From Patescibacteria group bacterium (lineage in GTDB: Bacteria > Patescibacteriota > Minisyncoccia > Phycocordibacterales > DATDWN01), in contig JAUPVY010000026.1 in NCBI GenBank assembly GCA_030916785.1, positions 1-7,572 of the forward strand: DNA of 7,572 nt, read 5' to 3'. Both the position numbers and the translations under genes were made by a program. This document shows, one piece after another, positions 1 to 5,422 of the stretch (positions are counted from its first letter, which is position 1; the number at the start of each line of letters is the position of its first letter). The notes under the pieces are model-generated. The model was given only the letters and a program-made list of their open reading frames with translations. It was not told where the DNA came from and ran no database searches.

Positions 1-1972
1 ATACTGGACCTTTGATGGTGCAGATACTTATTGGAGTTCTGGTACTGTTGGTAATGTGGTGGATAAATCTGGGCAAAATAATACAGGAGTGTTAACCAAC
101 ATGTCTCGCAATATTTCTTCTGCAAGCGGTAAAATAGGTCAATCCCTTGTTTTTGATGGATCTGATGATGAGGTGGATTTGTCTAGCAGATTTATAAATC
201 CTGGTACCGTTTTCACGATATCCATGTGGATTTATCCATTATCTGGTTCTAGTGGCAACACATCATTACTGGTAGCACAAAGTGATATAGGCTTGTTTTA
301 TAACGGAACCAGTAAAAAAGTTAATTATTCATATTTAGGTGATAGATTCAATAATACTCAATTAGTAGAAAATTCTTGGAATCATATTGTTTTAGTAAAT
401 GATTCTGGTAACTATACTTTTTATGTTAATGGAGTCGCAGACGGTAGTGGTTCTGGTGGTTTTGGTTTTTGGATGTATCACATAAGTCTCAGTACCAACT
501 CTTTCAAGGGTAAAATAGACGATGTTAGAATATACGATCGAGCTATTTCAGCAAATGAAGCTAATCGTCTGTATAACATCGGCGCCTCAAGTAAGGTTAA
601 AATCCAAAAATCTTCCACGTCTTCAGGTCTTCTTGGGCATTGGACTTTTGATGGGGGAGATATTTATGGAACAACAGTTTATGACAAGTCTTCTGCGGGA
701 AACAATGGTGTAATAACGGGTGCGACCAAAGCCTTGGGTGTTTTTGGTCAGAGTTTAAATTTTACCAGTAGCTCACAGAGACTGACTGTTACAGGTAATT
801 CACCAAACGCAACTCAGTATTCTGTTTCGGCCTGGATAAACACACCAACTGCAGTGTCTACGGAGGGTAAAACTATTTATGGTGAAATTTGGACGGGTGA
901 TTGCGGTTACTCGTTGTTTAAATTGATTGTACAAGACACCGATACATTTGTGGCAGGTACAACAGTAAGTTTGTTTGTTGAAGGCTCATCCTTAGTAAAC
1001 TCTCCGTCCATTGTTTTGAAGGATAACACATGGACGCACATAGTTGCAGTTTTTGATTCTATAAGTGATATACATAACATTTATATTAACGGAGTAAAAT
1101 ATTCCTCAAATGTGACCAAATCTGCCATAAGAAATGATTTGTCTGTGAATACGTATATTGGTGGTAACACAGGTCCATGTGTCGCCAACTTTGATGGAAA
1201 GATAGATGACGTAAGGGTTTTTAACAAAGCTCTTGGTGAAAGTGATGTTCTGCAACTATATAATATAGGGAATGCAAACAAGATAAAAACTCCGACATCC
1301 TCTGTTTCTTCTGGGCTTGTGGGTCACTGGACTTTTGATGGTGCAGATACATATTGGAGCTCTGCTACTGCTGGTACAGTGAGCGACAAATCTGGGAATA
1401 ATAATACTGGAACAATGTATGACATGTTCAGATCTTCTTCTCCTGTAATAGGCAAGCTTGGTCAAGCTCTTAGTTTTGTACCAACAACTAATAGGATTGG
1501 TTTGGTGGCCACAGATTCTTTGAAATTAACAACTGCAGGATCAATAAGTGTTTGGGCATATCAAAGTGAAGCAAATAATGCAGTAGAGTATTCAATTTTT
1601 AATTATCCTAGAGCTGCTAATCCTGGAACAATCGCATATCGTATTTACAAATATGATGATGATGAACGACTTTCTTTTTCTATACAGGATAGTCAACTGG
1701 TATTTTTTAATGTTGGAAGTTCTGTAAACAAGTGGAGACATTATGTTGTGACCTGGGACAATACTAACATAAGAGGTTATGCAGACGGTGACTTGGTTAA
1801 TACATACGCCCAGACTGCAACCCCTTCGTACAGCACTCCAGATCCACCAAAAATAGGTAACTTTGAAATAGGTAACAGCTCTCCTTGGAGAGGAAGATTG
1901 GATGAATTAAGGATTTATAACAGAACAATTTCAGCGTCAGAAGTTAAGTTGCTTTATAGTATGGGTAGGTAA
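1..1972 (+). CDS. Tandem LamG-domain surface protein, 5' end outside window
   Basis: The reading frame is open from base 2 and enters from outside the window, so the ATG-less start at 56 is not real; TAA is at 1970-1972. Three LamG (concanavalin A-like lectin/glucanase) repeats are visible at about 2-590, 630-1280 and 1318-1969. Each begins near HWTFDG (the first reads YWTFDG), passes a central W-x-H-x-V/Y-V motif and a Y-x-N/D-G strand, and ends in the LamG hallmark: DDVRIYDRAIS, DDVRVFNKALG, DELRIYNRTIS, followed by LYNIG or LYSMG. Ser/Thr/Lys-rich linkers join the repeats. There is no C-terminal anchor, LPXTG motif or transmembrane segment, so export and anchoring signals should be N-terminal, upstream of the window. 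LamG domains usually bind carbohydrate or protein ligands; the ligand here is unknown. A cell-surface adhesin role is inferred from the family. The domain call is firm, the function is not. Confidence 0.9.
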   Translation, partial: YWTFDGADTYWSSGTVGNVVDKSGQNNTGVLTNMSRNISSASGKIGQSLVFDGSDDEVDLSSRFINPGTVFTISMWIYPLSGSSGNTSLLVAQSDIGLFYNGTSKKVNYSYLGDRFNNTQLVENSWNHIVLVNDSGNYTFYVNGVADGSGSGGFGFWMYHISLSTNSFKGKIDDVRIYDRAISANEANRLYNIGASSKVKIQKSSTSSGLLGHWTFDGGDIYGTTVYDKSSAGNNGVITGATKALGVFGQSLNFTSSSQRLTVTGNSPNATQYSVSAWINTPTAVSTEGKTIYGEIWTGDCGYSLFKLIVQDTDTFVAGTTVSLFVEGSSLVNSPSIVLKDNTWTHIVAVFDSISDIHNIYINGVKYSSNVTKSAIRNDLSVNTYIGGNTGPCVANFDGKIDDVRVFNKALGESDVLQLYNIGNANKIKTPTSSVSSGLVGHWTFDGADTYWSSATAGTVSDKSGNNNTGTMYDMFRSSSPVIGKLGQALSFVPTTNRIGLVATDSLKLTTAGSISVWAYQSEANNAVEYSIFNYPRAANPGTIAYRIYKYDDDERLSFSIQDSQLVFFNVGSSVNKWRHYVVTWDNTNIRGYADGDLVNTYAQTATPSYSTPDPPKIGNFEIGNSSPWRGRLDELRIYNRTISASEVKLLYSMGR

Positions 1973-1983
1973 ATTAACACCAG

Positions 1984-2020
1984 AAAAGTCGCCTAGAGGG
2001 GCGACTCTCTGGCGACTTTT
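1984..2020. terminator. Bidirectional intrinsic terminator after the LamG gene
   Basis: A perfect 10-bp inverted repeat (AAAAGTCGCC at 1984-1993, GGCGACTTTT at 2011-2020) starts 11 nt after the LamG stop. A-run and T-run flanks make it functional on either strand. It lies between convergent genes, and the stop codon of the minus-strand gene (2019-2021) overlaps its T-run. The internal GGCGACT at 2000-2006 offers the left arm (1987-1993) a second, shorter partner, so two hairpins are mutually exclusive. Confidence 0.85.
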
Positions 2021-2270
2021 AATCGTATGGCGTTAGTCCGTCATACCACGTGACCATGCTTAAAGGCCTGTGTTGTCCAAGGTTGCAGTGATCGCACTTG
2101 CGAACTTCGAACCAGTATGGGTCTGTACCATCAGTTGTGTAGTACCAATCGTACATCATTTCTGGGTGCGCACACAATGGACATGTCTTGAATCGGGTGT
2201 ACAACCCAACCAATATCAGCGTGATGATGTAGGGAACTACGATGTACCACGGAAGAGAGTTTGTGTACAT
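2019..2270 (-). CDS. Small membrane protein with a four-cysteine zinc-ribbon-like motif
   Basis: An 83-aa protein I do not recognise. Residues 8-27 form one hydrophobic helix (start WYIVVPYIITLILVGLYTRF). C30-x2-C33 and C59-x2-C62 follow, spaced like the two knuckles of a zinc ribbon, and the tail is rich in Tyr, Trp and Asp. I chose ATG at 2270 because GGAGG (2276-2280 on the complement) lies 5 nt upstream; the frame extends to a TTG at 2282, but that would overlap the Shine-Dalgarno. It lies 92 nt downstream of the 48-aa membrane gene on the same strand with no promoter obvious between them, so the two are probably co-transcribed. Base composition is near 50% GC, higher than neighbouring genes. 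Metal binding is inferred from cysteine spacing only. Confidence 0.7.
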   Translation of the reverse strand: MYTNSLPWYIVVPYIITLILVGLYTRFKTCPLCAHPEMMYDWYYTTDGTDPYWFEVRKCDHCNLGQHRPLSMVTWYDGLTPYD

Positions 2271-2288
2271 TGGAACCTCCAAAATAAA

Positions 2289-2317
2289 CTTTACTCCGGC
2301 CTCTGTTTAAAGTAAAG
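2289..2317 (-). promoter_or_regulatory. Hairpin just upstream of the 83-aa gene's RBS
   Basis: CTTTACT and AGTAAAG form a 7-bp stem with a 15-nt loop in the 5' leader or intercistronic region of the 83-aa gene. On the minus strand it is followed by GTTTATTTT and then the GGAGG, so it could act as a weak terminator or a translation-control hairpin. Only the base pairing is seen; the role is inferred. Confidence 0.35.
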
Positions 2318-2321
2318 CATA

Positions 2322-2351
2322 ACCGCCGGGCCTCTTCTGAGACTCGGCGGT
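2322..2351 (-). other. GC-rich intercistronic hairpin
   Basis: ACCGCCG (2322-2328) pairs perfectly with CGGCGGT (2345-2351), and two further pairs close the inside (one wobble). It lies between the 48-aa and 83-aa genes, 11 nt beyond the first stop codon. There is no U-run after it on either strand, so it is more likely an mRNA-stabilising or attenuating structure than a classical terminator. Confidence 0.45.
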
Positions 2352-2362
2352 AGGGTGGCGGG

Positions 2363-2509
2363 TCAATACCCTCCGTAGTTGTCATCCATTTCCCTGAGGT
2401 CCATCCTGAGAAACCACATCAGGGTGAGAATAGCGAGGGCAACAACGATGCAACCTATCCCCACACCGAATTGCACGAGAGACTTTGCTTTTTCACAGAT
2501 CTGCATCAT
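2363..2509 (-). CDS. 48-aa single-span membrane protein
   Basis: A short gene read directly from the minus strand: ATG at 2509, TGA at 2363-2365. The protein begins MMQICEKAKS, has a hydrophobic helix at about residues 14-34 (FGVGIGCIVVALAILTLMWF), and ends in a charged tail RMDLREMDDNYGGY. GGAGG (2516-2520 on the complement) sits 6 nt before the ATG, the best Shine-Dalgarno in the window together with that of the next gene. A TTGACT/TTTAAT promoter lies about 40 nt upstream. It is the first gene of a probable two-gene unit with the 83-aa zinc-ribbon-like protein. I do not recognise a family. The size and single helix recall phage or toxin-antitoxin peptides, but nothing in the sequence proves that. 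Confidence 0.65.
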   Translation of the reverse strand: MMQICEKAKSLVQFGVGIGCIVVALAILTLMWFLRMDLREMDDNYGGY

Positions 2510-2523
2510 GGAGGCCCTCCATG
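2507..2523 (-). promoter_or_regulatory. Inverted repeat enclosing the Shine-Dalgarno and start codon of the 48-aa gene
   Basis: CATGGAGG and CCTCCATG are perfect 8-nt arms around a single central base. The GGAGG is the ribosome-binding site and the final ATG is the start codon. As RNA it can form a 6-bp hairpin with a 5-nt loop that hides both; as DNA it could be a repressor operator. Confidence 0.5.
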
Positions 2524-2548
2524 GACCAGAAGTTACAGTTCTGTTCTT

Positions 2549-2577
2549 ATTAAAATATATTTTATCAAATAAGTCAA
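2549..2577 (-). promoter_or_regulatory. Sigma-70-type promoter for the two small membrane genes
   Basis: TTGACT (2572-2577 on the complement), a 17-nt spacer and TTTAAT (2549-2554). Transcription would start near 2542, giving a leader of about 30 nt before the 48-aa gene. The -35 box begins just after the stop codon of the upstream minus-strand gene. Confidence 0.55.
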
Positions 2578-2578
2578 C

Positions 2579-3073
2579 CTAAAATGCTTTCAAAGGTTTT
2601 TGTTGCAATACGGTTTCCACCTCTTCAAACCCAACAGGGAATGCGAAGTTGTATCTTGCAGGGAGTGCAAAGACGTATTTGCTGTTTCGTCCTAGCTCAG
2701 ATGGTCCTATAGGTGCGGCTCCAACTGAAAGTTTTTCTTCTAGGATTGAGTTCCATTCAGCAATACTAAATACCATGACGGGAATATCTTGTCTTGGGAT
2801 TTGGGCAGTCCATGCTGGGTGTCTTATTGATATTTTAGGTCCTTCAGTTTTTGTAGAATTATCTAGATAATTACCTTCCCATTTTTCTACTATGACAGAA
2901 TATCCAGTCCAGGATTGCGGTAGGTCAAAAGTAAAACCATACTCTGTGTTTTTGTACTGAACTGAAGTAGGGAGTATTTCTGTAGGTTTTTTGGTAAGCG
3001 AGAAATAGGTTAGTACGCCTAGTATTATTAGAACCAAAACGGCAATTACAATCTTTATATTTTTTGGTGTCAT
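2579..3073 (-). CDS. Membrane-anchored hypothetical protein, PsbP-like start
   Basis: A 164-aa protein with a short basic N-terminus (MTPKNIK), a hydrophobic helix at about residues 7-25, and a Lys/Pro/Ser-rich linker. Then comes the motif YKNTEYGFTFDLPQSW at 40-55, which resembles the start of PsbP/DUF1795-like extracytoplasmic domains common in CPR genomes. The rest is a mixed beta domain without cysteines or a visible catalytic motif. With no good signal-peptidase site it is probably an N-terminally anchored extracytoplasmic protein. ATG at 3073 is preceded by an extended -10 box about 30 nt upstream and has no Shine-Dalgarno. The TAG stop abuts the promoter of the small-gene island. The domain resemblance is moderate and the function is unknown. 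Confidence 0.8.
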   Translation of the reverse strand: MTPKNIKIVIAVLVLIILGVLTYFSLTKKPTEILPTSVQYKNTEYGFTFDLPQSWTGYSVIVEKWEGNYLDNSTKTEGPKISIRHPAWTAQIPRQDIPVMVFSIAEWNSILEEKLSVGAAPIGPSELGRNSKYVFALPARYNFAFPVGFEEVETVLQQKPLKAF

Positions 3074-3103
3074 TTTATTTAAGTAGTTAAGAGTAATGGA
3101 GGA

Positions 3104-3112
3104 AGTATAGCA
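3104..3112 (-). promoter_or_regulatory. Extended -10 promoter for the PsbP-like gene
   Basis: TGCTATACT on the complement (TG at 3111-3112, TATACT at 3104-3109) is a good extended -10. No convincing -35 is present. The predicted start lies near 3097, leaving a leader of about 23 nt with no Shine-Dalgarno. Confidence 0.5.
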
Positions 3113-3146
3113 TGGGAGATTAAAAACGGGGGTTGGTGGTGTGTTG

Positions 3147-3155
3147 TGGTATAAA
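3147..3155 (+). promoter_or_regulatory. Possible extended -10 facing the first structured repeat
   Basis: TGGTATAAA is an extended -10 match on the plus strand with no matching -35. If real, it would start an RNA near 3162 that passes through the structured repeat and ends at the bidirectional terminator at 3397-3435. The rest of 3113-3225 holds nothing else I can identify. Confidence 0.25.
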
Positions 3156-3225
3156 TAAGCAGAACTTTTTGTACTTGGCAGAAATATCGGTCGTTATAGG
3201 GTAAGGTTTCGCGGCAGGATAATCT

Positions 3226-3265
3226 TTTTCAATTTCATCTCGTCGTCACTCAATGAAATCGAAAA
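3226..3265 (-). other. 13-bp hairpin flanking structured repeat copy 1
   Basis: The arms at 3226-3238 and 3253-3265 pair over 13 positions around a 14-nt loop. Twelve pairs are Watson-Crick. The remaining one is G·U if the minus strand is transcribed but an A·C mismatch on the plus strand, a weak hint that the functional RNA is minus-strand. No counterpart is seen beside copy 2. Confidence 0.5.
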
Positions 3266-3288
3266 CGAGGATTTCCGACACAAAGGAG

Positions 3289-3396
3289 CAGGAATCTTTC
3301 ATTACATGAACGGTACACCTGTTCTGTTTTTCTACGAAAAACTATCACAGGTTTTCGATTCCTGACGAAAAGTCTCCCAGACTTTTCTCCGGTGCC
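3289..3396 (-). repeat. Structured tRNA-adjacent repeat, copy 1 (candidate ncRNA)
   Basis: Homologous to 7331-7449. Near-identical blocks: 3313-3330 (17 of 18 bases) and 3342-3370 (28 of 29). Helices on the plus coordinates: P0 3289-3296/3357-3364 (CAGGAATC/GATTCCTG); P4 3298-3302/3306-3310 with a TAC loop; P2 3317-3322/3347-3352 (ACCTGT/ACAGGT); P3 3326-3332/3336-3342 (GTTTTTC/GAAAAAC); P1 3367-3375/3379-3387 (GAAAAGTCT/AGACTTTTC). P0 encloses P2/P3 and P4 as a three-way junction. 3354-3364 is an exact inverted complement of the T arm of the adjacent tRNA-Lys, and CCGG at 3389-3392 of its acceptor. It carries no plausible protein. Which strand is transcribed is not settled; minus is given because the tRNA lies upstream on that strand. 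Confidence 0.75.
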
Positions 3397-3435
3397 ACAA
3401 ATAAAAAAGACCCTTAGCAGGTCTTTTTTATTTGT
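3397..3435. terminator. Bidirectional terminator at the tRNA-Lys 3' end
   Basis: A perfect 16-bp stem (3397-3412 with 3420-3435) with a 7-nt loop, made of ACAAAT, an A6 run and GACC facing their complements. On the minus strand GGTC and a T6 run end tRNA-Lys transcription; on the plus strand it would end any transcript of the structured repeat. Its outermost base at 3435 is the discriminator base of the tRNA, so the hairpin begins exactly where the mature tRNA ends. Confidence 0.85.
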
Positions 3436-3507
3436 GCGCCCGGCAGGAATCGAACCTGCGACCATCTCCTTAAAAGGGAGCTGCTCTACCGACTGAGCTA
3501 CGGGCGC
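3435..3507 (-). tRNA. tRNA-Lys(UUU)
   Basis: A complete 73-nt cloverleaf read on the minus strand. Acceptor GCGCCCG/CGGGCGC, D arm GCTC-AGTCGGTA-GAGC, anticodon loop CTTTTAA (anticodon TTT), 5-nt variable loop TGGTC, T arm GCAGG-TTCGATT-CCTGC, discriminator A. CCA is not encoded, so it must be added after processing. Pair 27-43 is a G-A mismatch. It decodes AAA and AAG, which are abundant in these AT-rich, lysine-rich genes. Confidence 0.95.
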
Positions 3508-3528
3508 ATTTTATTACGACAGGAAAAA

Positions 3529-3559
3529 ATTATCCCTGACCATATGATTACTTTATCAA
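3529..3559 (-). promoter_or_regulatory. Possible tRNA-Lys promoter
   Basis: GATAAT (3529-3534 on the complement) lies 21 nt before the tRNA 5' end, with TTGATA (3554-3559) upstream at a long 19-nt spacing. The match is weak, and read-through from the DoxX-like gene is an alternative because no terminator is seen between them. Confidence 0.3.
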
Positions 3560-3597
3560 CTATCAAAATATATCAGAAAAACAAATAAAGTCCAATC

Positions 3598-3951
3598 TTA
3601 TAATGGTCTGTCAAATGCCAAAAATCCAGCTCCTGTAAAAAGAAGTGATAATAGAATTACTGCTGACATTACATACAAAATCTTTTTTTCGTCTGAAAGT
3701 TCTGATTTTTTTTGTTCTAGATAAAAATCAAAAATCAATATCAATATACTGACTATTGCTATGAATTGTGTGTAGATTCCCACAAAAAGCAAAATACTAG
3801 AAATAATATAAATAACAGAGGACCAATTGTAGATTTTTTTGTATCTATTTTTACCCAAGTAAATCAAGAATAAACTGACAGTTATTCGTAGTAAAAATGG
3901 GGCAACTAGTCCCAAGAAAAACATTTGTGGAAATACAGAAAGTGTATGCAT
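3598..3951 (-). CDS. DoxX-like four-helix membrane protein
   Basis: A 117-aa integral membrane protein with four hydrophobic helices at about residues 10-33, 43-60, 62-78 and 91-110. It starts MHTLSVFPQ and ends GAGFLAFDRPL, a pattern I associate with short CPR proteins annotated as DoxX family. DoxX relatives are small membrane proteins linked to redox or thiosulfate chemistry, but no catalytic residue is visible, so the activity is unknown. I chose ATG at 3951, not the in-frame TTG at 3966, because a TTGAAA/TACAAT promoter puts the transcription start at about the ATG; the TTG would lie inside the promoter. The mRNA is predicted to be leaderless. It is transcribed divergently from the SPOUT methyltransferase gene. 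Confidence 0.8.
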   Translation of the reverse strand: MHTLSVFPQMFFLGLVAPFLLRITVSLFLIYLGKNRYKKIYNWSSVIYIISSILLFVGIYTQFIAIVSILILIFDFYLEQKKSELSDEKKILYVMSAVILLSLLFTGAGFLAFDRPL

Positions 3952-3957
3952 CACTAC

Positions 3958-3986
3958 ATTGTACAATTTCTATTTACTAATTTCAA
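3958..3986 (-). promoter_or_regulatory. Sigma-70-type promoter of the DoxX-like gene, leaderless
   Basis: TTGAAA (3981-3986 on the complement), an exact 17-nt spacer and TACAAT (3958-3963). Six nt separate the -10 from ATG at 3951, so transcription should begin at or next to the start codon. Confidence 0.65.
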
Positions 3987-4000
3987 ATTTATGAACAAAA

Positions 4001-4009
4001 TGCTATATT
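4001..4009 (+). promoter_or_regulatory. Extended -10 promoter of the SPOUT gene
   Basis: TGCTATATT (TATATT at 4004-4009) ends 9 nt before the ATG at 4019 and there is no Shine-Dalgarno, so the leader is about 0-4 nt. The -35 position (TTTCAA) is poor and lies on the same bases as the divergent promoter's -35. Confidence 0.55.
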
Positions 4010-4018
4010 GCTACTGAC

Positions 4019-4501
4019 ATGAAACAGTCAAAAAAAGAGATTAGTGTCTTACTCCATAATATTCGTAGCACCCACAATGTTGGTTCTATTTTTCGCACAG
4101 CCGACGCTCTGGGTGTTACGAAAATATATTTGTCGGGCTATACACCTGCTCCTACTGATAAGTTCGGAAGAAACAGGAAAGATATAGCCAAAGTTGCCCT
4201 AGGAGCAGAAAAAAGTTTGGATTGGGAGTATCTAGAAAATCCTGAAAAAATAATTAAAAATCTAAAAAAATCTGGAGTCATGGTGGTCGGAGTAGAGCAG
4301 ACCAAAGATTCTGTGGATTATAAAAAAATAAAAATAAACCAACCTTCATTATTTGTTGTGGGTAATGAAGTGGATGGGGTAGAAAAAAATATTTTAAAAC
4401 TTTGTGATGTGGTTGCAGAAATACCTATGATGGGGGAGAAAGAATCTCTTAACGTTTCAGTAGCTTTTGGTGTGGCACTTTTTAGAATTCTTGGATTTTA
4501 G
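4019..4501 (+). CDS. SpoU/TrmH-family RNA 2'-O-methyltransferase
   Basis: A 160-aa stand-alone SPOUT domain, the class that uses S-adenosylmethionine bound in a deep trefoil knot to methylate ribose in tRNA or rRNA. All three family motifs are present: motif 1 N14-x-R-x4-N20-x-G-x-I-F-R26; motif 2 at 113-120, VVGNEVDG, with G115, N116 and E117; motif 3 at 135-149, IPM through SLNVSVA. R26 and N145 match the conserved catalytic and knot positions. It lacks the N-terminal substrate-recognition domain of TrmH/RlmB-type enzymes, so the length is closer to TrmL-like minimal forms, and the RNA target cannot be named. It is divergent from the DoxX-like gene. Its TAG stop overlaps the stop of the convergent gene by 4 nt. 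Confidence 0.93.
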   Translation: MKQSKKEISVLLHNIRSTHNVGSIFRTADALGVTKIYLSGYTPAPTDKFGRNRKDIAKVALGAEKSLDWEYLENPEKIIKNLKKSGVMVVGVEQTKDSVDYKKIKINQPSLFVVGNEVDGVEKNILKLCDVVAEIPMMGEKESLNVSVAFGVALFRILGF

Positions 4502-5388
4502 TACTTGATGGTATCTACGATTTTTCCAAGATTATCGTATAAGACTACAGTTTCTTTTTTAGTTTTCCAGATACTACTACTACGTTTTAAATAAACTCGC
4601 CATTCTTTTTTATAAAAATCACTGTCATTTTTGTGGGTGTTTACACAGTTTGGATAATTTATTTTTTGATATATGAAATTTGTACATTCATAGCTCCAAT
4701 TTATGGGAAGAGGTTTTGTTTGTATTTTGCATTGTGGCATTGAATTAATATAATCAAAACAAGCATCATTTATAACTAGATTTGGTATAGAGGAAAGATT
4801 CTCGTCTTTTGGTCTCGGGCATTCGTCCCTAAGATAAGGTGTAAAAGTTTGAAATTGGTCTAAGTACCCGGAACATTTATTTGTTTTGAAACTTGCCCCG
4901 TTTGGAGATATTCCGGTTACAAGATATAGGGTGTCGCCTCCAGTTAGGAAAATATTTTCTTCGACATTTAGCATTCCAGTAAAATATAAATACGTTCCTT
5001 TTGGTATTGAAACTTGTGTACCAGTACTTAAACTTTTCAAGACCCAACCTGTTACGGGTATTGTTGTAGTTGCGGTACTTTTTACTCTGATTGTTATGTA
5101 TTCTTTGCTTGGGTTTGTAGACCTGGTTACAGTGGAAAGAGTGACAATGTCTTTGTATTTACTTTGTGTTACCTTATCTTCCTCTATTTGTATTTGTTTT
5201 TTTAGTTTTTCAATTTCATTTTCAATTCTTTTGGTTTCCTTTTCAACATTTACCTCTTTTTGAGGGGTTGTTTTTTTTGTTATAGAGAAAATTCCTCCAG
5301 AGTTGTTGGAGTTTTTGAAACCCCCAAACAGAGCTATGAAAATAATTCCCAACACAATAATAATACCGACGGAGCTGTCTTTATCCAT
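4498..5388 (-). CDS. Membrane-anchored coiled-coil protein with lamin-tail-like domain
   Basis: A 296-aa protein. One hydrophobic helix lies at about residues 7-24, then a Ser/Asn/Thr linker, then a charged coiled coil at about 47-78 (EKETKRIENEIEKLKKQ). A beta-rich segment at 82-170 (EYITIRVKS, VTGWVLKS, FLTGGDTLYLV) and a C-terminal segment with WRVYLKRS and LYDNLGKIVDTIKY resemble the first and last strands of a lamin-tail (LTD) fold, with an insert of about 90 residues carrying six cysteines (172, 190, 210, 220, 235, 248). Those cysteines suggest disulfides outside the membrane. It lies 34 nt after mutM on the same strand and could belong to that operon or use a weak -10 of its own. LTD assignment is tentative and the function is unknown. 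Confidence 0.8.
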   Translation of the reverse strand: MDKDSSVGIIIVLGIIFIALFGGFKNSNNSGGIFSITKKTTPQKEVNVEKETKRIENEIEKLKKQIQIEEDKVTQSKYKDIVTLSTVTRSTNPSKEYITIRVKSTATTTIPVTGWVLKSLSTGTQVSIPKGTYLYFTGMLNVEENIFLTGGDTLYLVTGISPNGASFKTNKCSGYLDQFQTFTPYLRDECPRPKDENLSSIPNLVINDACFDYINSMPQCKIQTKPLPINWSYECTNFIYQKINYPNCVNTHKNDSDFYKKEWRVYLKRSSSIWKTKKETVVLYDNLGKIVDTIKY

Positions 5389-5394
5389 ATAAAT

Positions 5395-5400
5395 ATTTTA
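5395..5400 (-). promoter_or_regulatory. Possible -10 box of the coiled-coil/LTD gene
   Basis: TAAAAT on the complement, 6 nt before ATG at 5388, the same spacing as at the DoxX-like gene and ruvA. No -35 is recognisable, so this is supported mainly by the recurring spacing. There is no Shine-Dalgarno. Confidence 0.3.
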
Positions 5401-5422
5401 CAACAAATTCTTACAAAATGCT

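Noticed and set aside
2131..2385. 84-aa minus-strand frame between and across the two small membrane genes
   Set aside because: It overlaps two frames with good Shine-Dalgarno sequences, has no Shine-Dalgarno of its own and crosses the GC hairpin; composition looks like a shadow frame.
2070..2582. Plus-strand frames at 2070-2315 and 2379-2582
   Set aside because: Antisense to the 83-aa and 48-aa genes, with no start signals and no recognisable features.
3397..3435. An att site or integrated element at the tRNA-Lys 3' end
   Set aside because: The symmetry is inverted, not a direct repeat of the tRNA end, and no integrase or element boundary is present in the window.
3250..3465. 71-aa minus-strand reading frame across the tRNA-Lys 3' end and the structured repeat
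   Set aside because: Its first residues (MVAGSIPAGRTN) are the translated tRNA T arm and the rest is the helical repeat; there is no ribosome-binding site and it overlaps a real tRNA and terminator.
4886..5263. 125-aa plus-strand frame rich in Ser, Ile, Cys and Phe
   Set aside because: It is the antisense of the lysine/glutamate-rich coiled coil of the minus-strand gene, which produces exactly this low-complexity pattern.
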